DNA of 64,000 bases from Gorillibacterium timonense (GTDB lineage: Bacteria > Bacillota > Bacilli > Paenibacillales > NBRC-103111), in NCBI RefSeq assembly GCF_001457415.1, contig NZ_LN881721.1:62001-126000 (forward strand). Reading direction: 5' to 3'. Made by a program: the position numbers and the translations under genes. Shown piece by piece: positions 35,955-44,196 of the stretch (position 1 is its first letter; each line of letters begins with the position of its first letter). The notes beneath the pieces are model-generated. The model had not been told where the DNA came from and ran no database searches. It was given only the letters and a program-made list of their open reading frames with translations.

Positions 35955-37244
35955 TTAGGAGCTCTCCGCAGGATTCTCACATATGCCAATAAACAGCAAT
36001 GTACCGTTGGGTGCAAGGATGCCGTAAATAAATGGGCGATCTAATATCATATCGGCTCTGCCTTCAGGTGGCGCCGAACCCATAAATAATAGTTCAGTAA
36101 AGGCTGAGGCCTCCACGCCTTTTTCATCAATGCCGATGTGCGTTTCTTGGCGAACCTCCGTTAGAGAAGCCCTATGATCCGTAATGCCTGAAAAGTCAGC
36201 TTCTTGTTTAAAGGCGGAGGTTACGCCTAGCTTCTGTAAAGTGTCCGCAAGACGAAGCTTCGTGTCAAAATTGAATTTCGGTATCTTCCATAGAACTTCA
36301 CCATGACCTTCCTGACCATCCTCAAAAGCAGCCTTCACTTTTTCCGGTGTGGACAAAAGCTCTCTGGGGGAAATCCCCTTATTGGGAAGAATGAACACCA
36401 TACTCCCCCCATTTTTTAGGCCAAGACTGGAACGTGTAAACTCCTCTCCTAATGCAAAGCCAGCGGAAGCAAATCTGCTATTCATAAAGTCGGTATTTAT
36501 TGGAGTACCCTCTGATGTGTTGAAGATATCTTTCTCTGTCTTGTCCTTGTCAAATTTATTCGCCCATTCATCATAGAAATATACGGTATTGATGAGGGAG
36601 AGAACCTGATCCTTATCAAGCTCAAACGTAGGCTTTAACGTACCGTTTAGATTATCCGCAACCCATTTCGCCATAACTTCCCCTGTCTGGTTATCGGTGA
36701 AATCCACGCTGAACGAGGAAGCATAGAAGTTTTCGGCGGTATTTTGAATAAAATCCTTTTTCCAATGGATATCTTTGTCCATCCACAGAGAGTTGGCGAT
36801 TTTTAACTTCCCGATTTGGTTATCGGTATACAACCGACGATAAAGATTTCTGCTTTGCATGGAAAGAGCGGATGGACCGGATATATCCAATAGGGAAAGC
36901 ATCTCATCCGCTGTTTCACCGCCCGCACCGGTAGCAGCCATTGCCAATGCGTAATAGAGGGATAGTGGCGAGTAATTCGTATTACCGCTGCTGTCCGCGA
37001 AAATTTGAGAGGTGGTTTTGTAGGAAAATCCGCTCAAGGCAGAAAGAAAGGCATCGTCCACGGGATTGCTATCGATCATTGTACGTTTGGAACCGATGTC
37101 ATCAAACGCATATGCTTTCGGAAAAGCCACATTGAATAAGGCCTCGTCCGACGGGGTGTCGCCATGAGGAATGAGGACAACCAGTACAATCACGAAAGAA
37201 AGACATCCGGCAAGTACAGTCCACTTTTTCCATGTTTCTCGCAA
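35955..37244 (-). CDS. Serpin (serine protease inhibitor), membrane-anchored or secreted
   Basis: 429 residues. TTG 37244 follows AAGGAGG by 10 bases. The N-terminus has one hydrophobic segment (about 9-25) that could be an anchor or uncleaved signal. Serpin blocks are clear: NTNYSPLSLYYALAMAATGAGGETADEM, LSLINTVYFYDEWANKFD, VLWKIPKFNFDTKLRL, and the reactive-loop hinge EKGVEASAFTELLFMGS followed by DRPFIYGILAPNGTLLFIG. The hinge has Ala/Ser at P12-P10 but Phe at about P9, a little unlike strict inhibitors. Bacterial serpins are uncommon and may protect the envelope against foreign or own proteases. Confidence 0.88.
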   Translation of the reverse strand: MRETWKKWTVLAGCLSFVIVLVVLIPHGDTPSDEALFNVAFPKAYAFDDIGSKRTMIDSNPVDDAFLSALSGFSYKTTSQIFADSSGNTNYSPLSLYYALAMAATGAGGETADEMLSLLDISGPSALSMQSRNLYRRLYTDNQIGKLKIANSLWMDKDIHWKKDFIQNTAENFYASSFSVDFTDNQTGEVMAKWVADNLNGTLKPTFELDKDQVLSLINTVYFYDEWANKFDKDKTEKDIFNTSEGTPINTDFMNSRFASAGFALGEEFTRSSLGLKNGGSMVFILPNKGISPRELLSTPEKVKAAFEDGQEGHGEVLWKIPKFNFDTKLRLADTLQKLGVTSAFKQEADFSGITDHRASLTEVRQETHIGIDEKGVEASAFTELLFMGSAPPEGRADMILDRPFIYGILAPNGTLLFIGICENPAESS

Positions 37245-37480
37245 ACGAAAACAGCCTCCTTAACAAGTGCCTGGGAATCCATTCATCAAAAATAGAAATA
37301 TATCCTATTTAACGAAAAGAAGGCACTACTTGTTGCATTAGGTAAGTGGATCGGATCAAGCCTTTCTCGACGTCCCTAAGTAGCTCTTTGATGGCTGGGC
37401 GTTTGTCGGGGAGTGCCGCCGGAAGTGCTCCGACGCTGCGTGGTATGTCAAAAGCTTCTAACTTTTGTATGGAGGAATTT

Positions 37481-38767
37481 ATGGGTTCCAATGGAATATT
37501 TACACAAACAATGTTTTTGGGAGTGGGAATCAGGATGGACGAGCAGCATTTAAAGGTGGAGCGGCGAATCTTTATCGTGTCAGAAACCATTCGGTTGATT
37601 GAGCGTGCATTTGTACATTGGGATGATGCCAAAGTAAAACCAGATGAATTGGATCAAGTGGCGGAGACGTTTTTTGAAAAAGCAGTAGAAGCAGAAACAC
37701 GTTTTGATTTTGCAAAGGTAATGTGGGAGTTGTTTGGTCTCTTGCGGAACGCTCATTCCGGGTACTCCGATACACGAATTCCAGAGTATGGCAACGAAGT
37801 TCTTAGTTTTTCTTTATTGGAGCTTAAAGATGAATGGGTTGTGAATCGAGATGCAGCGAATATTCTAAAATCAGGTGATTTGGTACTATCCATTGAGGGA
37901 AAATCTCCATCAGAATGGTCCAAGGAACTTGAAATCTACACGGGGTTAGCGAATAATACCTCTCAACATAGTCGAACAGAGTTTTTTCTCCCCTATTTCA
38001 TTCAAAACAAGTCCATCGAAGTCGAAATCGAGGATCAAAACCATTCCCGCAAAACGGTTATGTTACCACGATTAGCACGCAACGATGAGCGGTTCCACGT
38101 TACTAACCAACCATCGGAAACAGAAGGGAAATGGATCGAGAAGGGCAAAGTAGCCTACATTCGAATTCCTAGTTTCGGGGAACCCCACTATGAGAATCGT
38201 GCGGTAGAGCTCGTTCAAGAATACGGTCATGCCCGGGCAATCATTGTTGATGTGCGCGGCAACGGCGGGGGGTCAACGCCAAGCGAGTTGACAAAGAAGC
38301 TTATGGATCGGCCTTACCGGTGGTGGATCGAACGGTCACGCCACCCGGAGTGGCTCAGGAAACGCCATGGAAGCGCTGATCTCCTTTTTCCGGAAAACTA
38401 CAGCTATGCCGAGTGGCGTCCGAACTGGCAGGAACCTGCGGACGAAAGAGAACGCTATAACGGACAGATCCTTTTTCTAACGGACAGATTTGTCGGTTCT
38501 GCTACTGAAGATTTTATTATGCCGTTTAAAGATAATGCTCGGGCAACAGTTATCGGGGAGAGAACCTGGGGATCAACCGGCCAACCCGTCTGGAAGCGTA
38601 TTGACGAAGATATCTATATCGGTGTCGGTTCTATTCGTGCTCTCTTTCCAAACGGGGAACCTTTCGAAGGCATTGGGATCACACCGGACATTCCGGTGGA
38701 ACGCCGTCGAGAAGATCTCTACAACAACAGGGATGTCGTTCTTGAAAAAGCATTGGAGTTCATTTAG
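37481..38767 (+). CDS. S41 family peptidase-like protein (C-terminal processing/tricorn type)
   Basis: 428 residues. The S41 core is visible: GKVAYIRIPSFGEP, AIIVDVRGNGGGSTPSELTKKL, the putative nucleophile Ser in FLTDRFVGSATEDFIMP and ERTWGSTGQP. No signal peptide is evident, so it may be cytosolic. ATG 37481 has TGGAGGAATTT upstream; the frame continues to 37346 through sequence that looks non-coding on this strand. ATG 37535 is an alternative. It faces away from the serpin gene, an inhibitor/protease pairing that may be coincidence. Confidence 0.8.
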   Translation: MGSNGIFTQTMFLGVGIRMDEQHLKVERRIFIVSETIRLIERAFVHWDDAKVKPDELDQVAETFFEKAVEAETRFDFAKVMWELFGLLRNAHSGYSDTRIPEYGNEVLSFSLLELKDEWVVNRDAANILKSGDLVLSIEGKSPSEWSKELEIYTGLANNTSQHSRTEFFLPYFIQNKSIEVEIEDQNHSRKTVMLPRLARNDERFHVTNQPSETEGKWIEKGKVAYIRIPSFGEPHYENRAVELVQEYGHARAIIVDVRGNGGGSTPSELTKKLMDRPYRWWIERSRHPEWLRKRHGSADLLFPENYSYAEWRPNWQEPADERERYNGQILFLTDRFVGSATEDFIMPFKDNARATVIGERTWGSTGQPVWKRIDEDIYIGVGSIRALFPNGEPFEGIGITPDIPVERRREDLYNNRDVVLEKALEFI

Positions 38768-38779
38768 AGACAAACGTTA

Positions 38780-38815
38780 AGAAAGTCCAATCCTTTTTGT
38801 GGGTTGGACTTTCTT
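38780..38815 (+). terminator. Terminator after S41 gene
   Basis: 10-bp perfect stem GAAAGTCCAA/TTGGACTTTC with a T-rich loop, followed by TTCAATAATC. Confidence 0.6.
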
Positions 38816-38935
38816 CAATAATCTTGCCGTTTCGGACAGCGTGGTGAACCGTACCATAAGTAAGCATAAAGGTGCCGTTCTCTTTCTATAAAATCAAGCA
38901 GCTGGGCAGAGTACCATACCGGTTTCAGCAGTCAC

Positions 38936-39301
38936 CTACAGTTTGATCAACACGTTCGTGCCGTCCTGAGCCTTGACATCGACCAGAACGGTTCCTTTGC
39001 AACGTTGTAACTCCAGGATGAACTGCCTGAGCGCTTGTCCTGTGCTTTGGTTTTCGAGAATCGACTGCACCAGTGCAATCCCGAATTGGCTGCCGTTCGA
39101 CCCGAACTGGCTGCTGTCCAAATCGAAATCAGGTTCCCCGCTCGAGTGCTCACCCGCATGCCCGTCGTACTGGTTCAACCAATCCTTCATTTTGCGACGG
39201 ACGAAATGTGAAGTCAGAATACCGATCCCCATGCGCAATACGGCATAAGGGACTGGTATCGTAAAAGAATGCTCCGTGCTCTTCACTTTCACAATCATCA
39301 T
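38936..39301 (-). CDS. Hypothetical protein, third gene of DUF2089 operon
   Basis: 121 residues starting MMIVKVKSTEHSFTIPVPYAVLRMGIGIL. There is a hydrophobic patch near the start, a flexible middle (GHAGEHSSGEPDFDLDSSQFG) and the end GTVLVDVKAQDGTNVLIKL resembling the last strand pair of the preceding gene product (GQIVDIHSGEATVTVVIE). It starts 6 bases after that gene. The two may share an ancestral domain; function unknown. Confidence 0.65.
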   Translation of the reverse strand: MMIVKVKSTEHSFTIPVPYAVLRMGIGILTSHFVRRKMKDWLNQYDGHAGEHSSGEPDFDLDSSQFGSNGSQFGIALVQSILENQSTGQALRQFILELQRCKGTVLVDVKAQDGTNVLIKL

Positions 39302-39307
39302 GACTCA

Positions 39308-39736
39308 TCACTCGATCACTACGGTGACCGTCGCTTCACCGGAGTGGATGTCAACGATTTGCCCGTCGAGCTCGTTCTCGATGGCATCGATCAACAAGTC
39401 GATATCGATATCCTTCACATATTTCGCAGCTTGTGGAATATTGGACGCGATGCCGTGCCCTGCTCCGAGAACAGCCTTAACCAGTCTAATCGGTAAATTG
39501 ATGCTGACGTTATCGTTTTCTTGGGAGGTCACCCGTATTTTCAACATTTTGGCCAAATAACCGCTCGATCCCGATGACGATTTCACCGAATAGTCCGGTT
39601 TCCCCGGCATAAGCACGGCTTGCGAGGTTTGGGCCGTGTTCTTCTCCTTCAGCGCGTCAATCAACTCCGAAGCCTTCTCGGAATCAATTTTGCCTTCCTG
39701 CATCATGGACAACACCTTGCTGATTTCTTCTTTCAT
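39308..39736 (-). CDS. SHOCT-like/YvlB-type N-terminal domain protein
   Basis: 142 residues. The N-terminal helix-hairpin KVLSMMQEGKIDSEKASELIDALKE is the SHOCT-like module found at the start of YvlB/DUF4097 proteins and at the end of DUF2089. The rest (LKIRVTSQENDNVSINLPIRLVKAVLG...) resembles a small regulatory fold. ATG 39736 follows GGAGG by 8 bases. Middle gene of a three-gene operon; perhaps envelope stress related. Confidence 0.7.
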   Translation of the reverse strand: MKEEISKVLSMMQEGKIDSEKASELIDALKEKNTAQTSQAVLMPGKPDYSVKSSSGSSGYLAKMLKIRVTSQENDNVSINLPIRLVKAVLGAGHGIASNIPQAAKYVKDIDIDLLIDAIENELDGQIVDIHSGEATVTVVIE

Positions 39737-39749
39737 GGTTTCTTCCTCC

Positions 39750-40118
39750 CTATTCATCCTTTAATAGCTTGACCGCTTCATCCGCGGTGATTTCGCCATT
39801 CTCCAGCATGGAAATGACTTTCTTCTCATCGACTTCGGGCTTCTTCGGCTTATTATCGTATCCGAGGGCCGTAATGATATCATTGAGCTTGCCGCGCACC
39901 GTCGGGTAAGATATGCCGAGATCCTTCTCCACTTCCTTAATGTTGCCTCTGTTCACGAGGAAGGTGACGACAAAATGGAGCTGTTCGGGCGAGAGTAGAG
40001 CCAGCTTAGATAATTCAAATTTGTTCTCAATCGTGGTCCGGCAGTGTCCGCATTCCAGCTTGACGGCATGCAGCGGATGGTCGCATACCGGACACTGTGT
40101 GAGGATGGGATATTTCAT
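39750..40118 (-). CDS. DUF2089 family regulator (Zn ribbon plus HTH)
   Basis: 122 residues. An N-terminal zinc ribbon with two CxxC pairs (CPVCDH...LECGHC) is followed by a sigma-70 region 4-like HTH (LGISYPTVRGKLNDIITALGY) and a C-terminal helical hairpin (VISMLENGEITADEAVKLLKD). DUF2089 proteins are presumed transcription regulators. AAGGAG lies 6 bases before ATG 40118. First of three genes; an 11-bp inverted repeat upstream (40150-40160 and 40205-40215) may be its operator. Confidence 0.8.
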   Translation of the reverse strand: MKYPILTQCPVCDHPLHAVKLECGHCRTTIENKFELSKLALLSPEQLHFVVTFLVNRGNIKEVEKDLGISYPTVRGKLNDIITALGYDNKPKKPEVDEKKVISMLENGEITADEAVKLLKDE

Positions 40119-40149
40119 ACTCGACTCCTTTCTTTTTCTTGAATTATAG

Positions 40150-40215
40150 ATCAATAAAATGAATTTGTAAATGAAAAAAATTCATTATTTTAATTAGTAA
40201 ATTGATTTTATTGAT
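40150..40215 (-). promoter_or_regulatory. Inverted repeat upstream of the DUF2089 operon
   Basis: ATCAATAAAAT (40150-40160) and ATTTTATTGAT (40205-40215) are perfect inverted copies; a smaller AATGAA-N5-TTCATT palindrome lies between them. Position suggests an operator. The rest of 40216-40436 shows nothing else I can support. Confidence 0.4.
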
Positions 40216-40436
40216 TTTATGGGTTGTTATCCTCAATATCTTTAAGGAGTCCATCAGTCCTTGCTAATATAAATGAGCGACTTCATCGTTAACACGTAAA
40301 CGGTTGCATCGCCGTACTCAAAATTCAATGAGACAAGCTCCCCTTCTTCGAGTAGAATCTACTAATAACCATGCACACTGAATCTGTGCCCCTTCACAAC
40401 AGGACACGACAGACGAAAGGATGACAGCTCAGCATC

Positions 40437-41633
40437 ATGGATCTTACTCAACATGAAAACCATCGACCGCAGGCGGGTAAGGGGAGTTTTCCCATCTCGC
40501 TGCTTTCGCTTACGGTGGGCGCCTTCGCCATTGGCATGACCGAATTCGTTATTATGGGCATATTACCGAATGTTGCAGAGAGCCTGCACGTCAGCATCTC
40601 TGCAGCTGGACAGTTGATCACCTTATATGCGTTAGGGGTAGCTCTGGGAGCTCCGATACTCACCGTGCTGACGAGCCGGATTCCCCAGAAGAAGCTGTTG
40701 ATCTTTCTCATGCTCCTCTTTATTGCGGGCAACGGCATCGCCGCCATCGCCCCTAACTACGCCGTTCTGATGGGAGCGAGGGTGTTGACGGCTCTTACCC
40801 ACGGGACCTTCTTCGGCGTCGGCGCGGTCATTGCGGCCAATCTGGTACGCCCCGACAAACGGGCGAGCGCCGTATCTGTCATGATGGCCGGGCTGACGAT
40901 TGCCAACATTCTGGGCGTTCCTCTCGGCACGTATATCGGTCAGCATCTGGGATGGCGAGCTTCCTTCGTGTCGATCGCGCTGATGGGCGTGCTTGCCTTG
41001 GTAGGCGTTGCTCTCTTGATTCCGCGAATGCCGCAGGAAGAGGCGGCGGGGATCCGGCAGCAGGTTGCTGCGCTGATGAGCCCCAAGCTGCTGGTGTATC
41101 TGCTTATTTTCGTGTTAGGCAACGCAGGGCTGTTCGCCGTTTTCACTTATATTACGCCGCTATTGGTGGAGATTACCGGTTTCACCGAGGAGAATGTCAC
41201 CTGGATACTGGTTCTGTTCGGGGTCGGCGTTACCGTCGGCAATATCGTCGGTGGCAAGCTGGCGGACTGGAAGCTGATGCCGTCGGTTCTGGGCACCTAT
41301 ACCGCCATCGTCCTTGCATTAACAGCGCTGACGTTCACGATTCACAGCGAGATCGCAGCTCTTGTTACCATCTTTATATGGGGGGCTGGGTCCTTTGCCG
41401 TCATGCCGGGCTTGCAGGTTCGTATCATGAGCATCGCCAAGGACGCCCCGACTTTAGCGGCCACCTCCAGCCATTCGGCCGGTAATCTCGGCAATGCGAT
41501 CGGCGCTTTTGTCGGCGGTGTGGTGATTCCCCGCCTGTCTCTCTCCTCGCTTCCGTGGGTTGGAGCCATATTGGTGGCGCTGGCCCTCGCTGTCGGATTC
41601 GGCAGCGTTCTGATGGAACGGCGGGAGTCCTGA
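40437..41633 (+). CDS. MFS transporter, DHA1 (AraJ/YdhL-like)
   Basis: 398 residues, 12 predicted helices. The family start FAIGMTEFVIMGILPNVAESLHVSISAAGQLITLYALGVALGAP and motif C-like GLTIANILGVPLGTYIGQHLGWRASF mark the AraJ/PbuE-type DHA1 group that exports sugars, nucleosides or drugs. The ribosome site is weak (GAAAGG about 16 bases upstream), so a poor start or low expression is possible. No regulator is adjacent. Confidence 0.82.
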   Translation: MDLTQHENHRPQAGKGSFPISLLSLTVGAFAIGMTEFVIMGILPNVAESLHVSISAAGQLITLYALGVALGAPILTVLTSRIPQKKLLIFLMLLFIAGNGIAAIAPNYAVLMGARVLTALTHGTFFGVGAVIAANLVRPDKRASAVSVMMAGLTIANILGVPLGTYIGQHLGWRASFVSIALMGVLALVGVALLIPRMPQEEAAGIRQQVAALMSPKLLVYLLIFVLGNAGLFAVFTYITPLLVEITGFTEENVTWILVLFGVGVTVGNIVGGKLADWKLMPSVLGTYTAIVLALTALTFTIHSEIAALVTIFIWGAGSFAVMPGLQVRIMSIAKDAPTLAATSSHSAGNLGNAIGAFVGGVVIPRLSLSSLPWVGAILVALALAVGFGSVLMERRES

Positions 41634-41734
41634 CAGAAAGATCGGGTCCCGCTTCCGAAGGATCTCGGGTTATCCAGTTCCCGAAAGGGGAATACTTGGT
41701 GGTCAAAGGGGAAGAGAAGACGGCTTCGTCTATG

Positions 41735-41770
41735 GGGAAATGTGGATTCCCGTTGTTAAGAAATAAGGAG
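41735..41770. repeat. Dispersed element TGTGGATTCCCGTT, copy 1
   Basis: GGAAATGTGGATTCCCGTTG-TTAAGAAA resembles segments at 53528-53573 and 61034-61070 (core TATGGATTCCCGT-N4-AAGAAAGG). It lies just upstream of the gene at 41789. Confidence 0.35.
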
Positions 41771-41788
41771 ATCACAGGAGGGATGGGA

Positions 41789-42253
41789 ATGTCCTACATC
41801 GTTGATTTTAAAACCGTGTCTACGGCTGGTTTAGAATCTTCGCCGGTTGCCGAAGCGCTTGCGGGTCTACGCGCCAATGAAGCCCGCTACTTCATGAACA
41901 AGTACAAGCATGAATTCACGGTTGTACCCGCCAGCGAAAGCCAGGAGACCCTTGCTTATGTGAACCGCATTCTGAAGGAAGAACGTAATCTTGAATTTGC
42001 GGCAAAGCCCTTGGAGACGTCGAGCTTTCAAGTGGAAAACATAAAATGGACCTTCGTCTTCTATGAAGATGGTCTCGGGATCAATGTTCTGTATACCGTG
42101 GATGACCCCAAGAAGCGGGCCGTCGGGTTAAAGCTGTCTGAGGGGATGGAAGTACCGAAGGAGTTGGAAGGGAAGTTCAAGTTCGCTCGACAGAAGTCGA
42201 AATTAGCCGGAACCATCCGGGGCTCGTTTTTTGTTATTAAAGGGGAGTATTGA
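41789..42253 (+). CDS. Hypothetical protein, 154 residues
   Basis: Starts at ATG 41789 behind AGGAGGG; the frame upstream has no site. Soluble, mixed alpha/beta, beginning MSYIVDFKTVSTAGLESSPVA and ending GTIRGSFFVIKGEY. Not recognised. The GGCCGCC terminator follows. Base composition matches the host, unlike the island that follows. Confidence 0.6.
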   Translation: MSYIVDFKTVSTAGLESSPVAEALAGLRANEARYFMNKYKHEFTVVPASESQETLAYVNRILKEERNLEFAAKPLETSSFQVENIKWTFVFYEDGLGINVLYTVDDPKKRAVGLKLSEGMEVPKELEGKFKFARQKSKLAGTIRGSFFVIKGEY

Positions 42254-42293
42254 GGGGAGCGAAGGCTTCTTTTGGAGAAAGGTTTGATCGATT

Positions 42294-42317
42294 GGCCGCC
42301 CATGTGGCGGCCTTTTT
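42294..42317 (+). terminator. GGCCGCC hairpin terminator, second copy
   Basis: GGCCGCC-CATGT-GGCGGCC followed by TTTTTG. It is the last host-like feature before the AT-rich island. Confidence 0.85.
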
Positions 42318-42441
42318 GCTATGTAGGTAACGTGCGTGACGAGGGTAAGAGGAACTACATTGAACGGCTTAACGAGCCGTATCTCCAGCGTTCTCTGCTT
42401 GCGGTTTTGAGATCCTCAGAATGGAAAATGTCAAATAGATA

Positions 42442-42490
42442 ACATCAATGATGTTGATTGTTTGACAATAATGCATCATTGATGTAATAA
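42442..42490 (+). promoter_or_regulatory. Promoter embedded in a 12-bp palindromic operator (TA operon)
   Basis: ACATCAATGATG (42442-42453) and CATCATTGATGT (42474-42485) are perfect inverted copies. -35 TTGACA (42462-42467) lies between them and -10 TAATAA (42485-42490) starts at the right arm, with a 17-base spacer. The antitoxin's HTH is the obvious candidate to bind it. Confidence 0.75.
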
Positions 42491-42525
42491 TTGAGATAAA
42501 ACTTGGGAAAGGAGGAGGTTCTGTT

Positions 42526-42891
42526 TTGGCGGTTTCGGAAGATGATTTTTACAAGTTGATGAGAAAAGTTACGACCCTTGTTGATACAGGGTGTTGTAGA
42601 GTAATCCCACGAAATATCCGTAAGCCTGATGGAAGCTGTGTACATTATATTGTCGCTATGGCCGAACTGGACTTAACAGAAGACGAAGCAATACAGGAGC
42701 TAAAGAAGTTAAGGTGGAACGACTTCAAGAAGGATGGACCAGAATTGGATAGCAAGTTTCCAAGGGATGGTTTATGCATCTACAAGTTTAAGAAGTATAT
42801 CAAAGGGCGACGAGCCTATATAAAGCTGAAGATTACAGCAGCAGAGGCGGAAGTTGCAATAATGTCCATACATCCTGACGATTGGATATAA
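42526..42891 (+). CDS. MqsR-like toxin of a type II toxin-antitoxin system
   Basis: 121 residues from TTG 42526 (AAAGGAGGAGG upstream). It resembles the MqsR family: LDLTEDEAIQELKKLRWNDFKKDGPE followed by GRRAYIKLKI and VAIMSIHPDDW, the order of the MqsR fold (RelE-like RNase), with Lys and Tyr at places matching MqsR K56 and Y81. MqsR cuts mRNA at GCN sites. The N-terminus is longer than E. coli MqsR and has two adjacent cysteines. Toxin-first order with an MqsA-like antitoxin downstream agrees. AT-rich, start of the accessory island. Confidence 0.65.
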   Translation: MAVSEDDFYKLMRKVTTLVDTGCCRVIPRNIRKPDGSCVHYIVAMAELDLTEDEAIQELKKLRWNDFKKDGPELDSKFPRDGLCIYKFKKYIKGRRAYIKLKITAAEAEVAIMSIHPDDWI

Positions 42892-43083
42892 GTGGAGCGA
42901 TTTAGATAAACTAAATTAGTAATAAAATAACCTCGGCCGCGAATGCAGAGTGGCCGAGGAGACATAAAAGGGATTGAAATTGAACTGCTGTTTAAGGGAC
43001 TTTGGAGGAAATTGGAGAGTAATAAAAGATTGATTTATGGAGTAAGACAATTTGTCAAAATAATTTTCTGGAGGAATACTCTA

Positions 43084-44073
43084 ATGAGTTTTATATGTGA
43101 ATTTTGTGGTGCAGTCGAGTCGGTCGTCGTAGCGGAACCGAGCCGGTTCACCGTAGAGGGGGAAACATTTGAGATTCCGGATGAATTTCGGAAATGTGAA
43201 AAATGCGGTAATCGGTTATTTGATGAAAAATATGATCCAATCTCCCTTAATAAGATAATTGCTGCGAAAAGAACCCGGCGAGCCCGAAAAGTACTTGAGT
43301 TGACTCAATTACAGTTATCACAGTTACTGGGGTGGGGATTGGCAACTGTACAAAGGTATGAGGCTGGTTTGACAAATCCCAATTCTACTCAATTGTATGA
43401 ATTGGATCATCTTAATCAACGTCCAAGTCATGCTTGGGGTTTATTACTAAATGCACGGGAACGGCTTGGAGATGCAGAGTTTTTTAAATTACAAACCAAA
43501 TTAAAACCTTATGAAAAAATATGGATGGAGGACCCTTATACATTACCCTCAATAAACCCTTACTATGAGAATGCTACATTTGAATTTACGGGGAATCGAA
43601 AGTTTGATCCTCAAAAATTGGTTAATATGCTTTTGTATTTTGCACAAAACGGTGTTTTAAAGACTAAATTAATGAAACTATTATGGTACTCCGATTTTTT
43701 GCATTTTAAAGTGGCGGACGTTTCAATAAGTGGAACCCCTTATCAGAATCAAAAGTTTGGCCCTGTACCTTTAAAACACGCCTCATTACTGGAAGAAATG
43801 GTGGATAGAAATGTATTAAATATAAATGTGGATGAAATGAATGGCTATTCCTCGGAAGAATACAGAGCGATGATTCAACTTGAACAGGGTCAATTGCTTG
43901 AAGTATTTGACCCAAGAGAAATACGTTGTATGAACAGAATAATGGAGGTGTTTAAAGAAAGGGGGTCTGTAGAACTGAGTAAAATATCTCATCGAGAAGA
44001 TGCATGGTTAAAAACAGAACGACATGATGTTATTCCTTACAAATATTCAAAAAGCTTAAGCATCGACCTGTAA
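43084..44073 (+). CDS. MqsA-like Zn-ribbon/XRE antitoxin fused to a Panacea (DUF4065) domain
   Basis: 329 residues. Zn ribbon with CEFCG (residues 5-9) and CEKCG (38-42), XRE HTH (about 62-100: RRARKVLELTQLQLSQLLGWGLATVQRYEAG) as in MqsA, then a linker and a C-terminal Panacea/SocA-like domain (about 180-310: LKTKLMKLLWYSDFLHFKVADVSISGTPYQNQKFGPVPL). Panacea domains neutralise many unrelated toxins. ATG 43084 follows GGAGG by 9 bases. A 190-base gap separates it from the toxin. It probably represses the operon through the palindrome at 42442. Confidence 0.8.
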   Translation: MSFICEFCGAVESVVVAEPSRFTVEGETFEIPDEFRKCEKCGNRLFDEKYDPISLNKIIAAKRTRRARKVLELTQLQLSQLLGWGLATVQRYEAGLTNPNSTQLYELDHLNQRPSHAWGLLLNARERLGDAEFFKLQTKLKPYEKIWMEDPYTLPSINPYYENATFEFTGNRKFDPQKLVNMLLYFAQNGVLKTKLMKLLWYSDFLHFKVADVSISGTPYQNQKFGPVPLKHASLLEEMVDRNVLNINVDEMNGYSSEEYRAMIQLEQGQLLEVFDPREIRCMNRIMEVFKERGSVELSKISHREDAWLKTERHDVIPYKYSKSLSIDL

Positions 44074-44079
44074 GGGGAT

Positions 44080-44115
44080 AGGGGAGGCCTTCAATAGCAG
44101 GTCTCCTCTTTTGTT
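44080..44115 (+). terminator. Terminator after the antitoxin gene
   Basis: Stem AGGGGAGGCC with GGTCTCCTCT (two wobble pairs), followed by TTTTGTTATTTT. It separates the toxin-antitoxin unit from the following genes. Confidence 0.65.
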
Positions 44116-44196
44116 ATTTTGGAAATAGTTCAGAATTATTATTAATGATTCATATACTCCTAATACGTAAACTTGTAGTGTTAATTTAAGGAAGCT

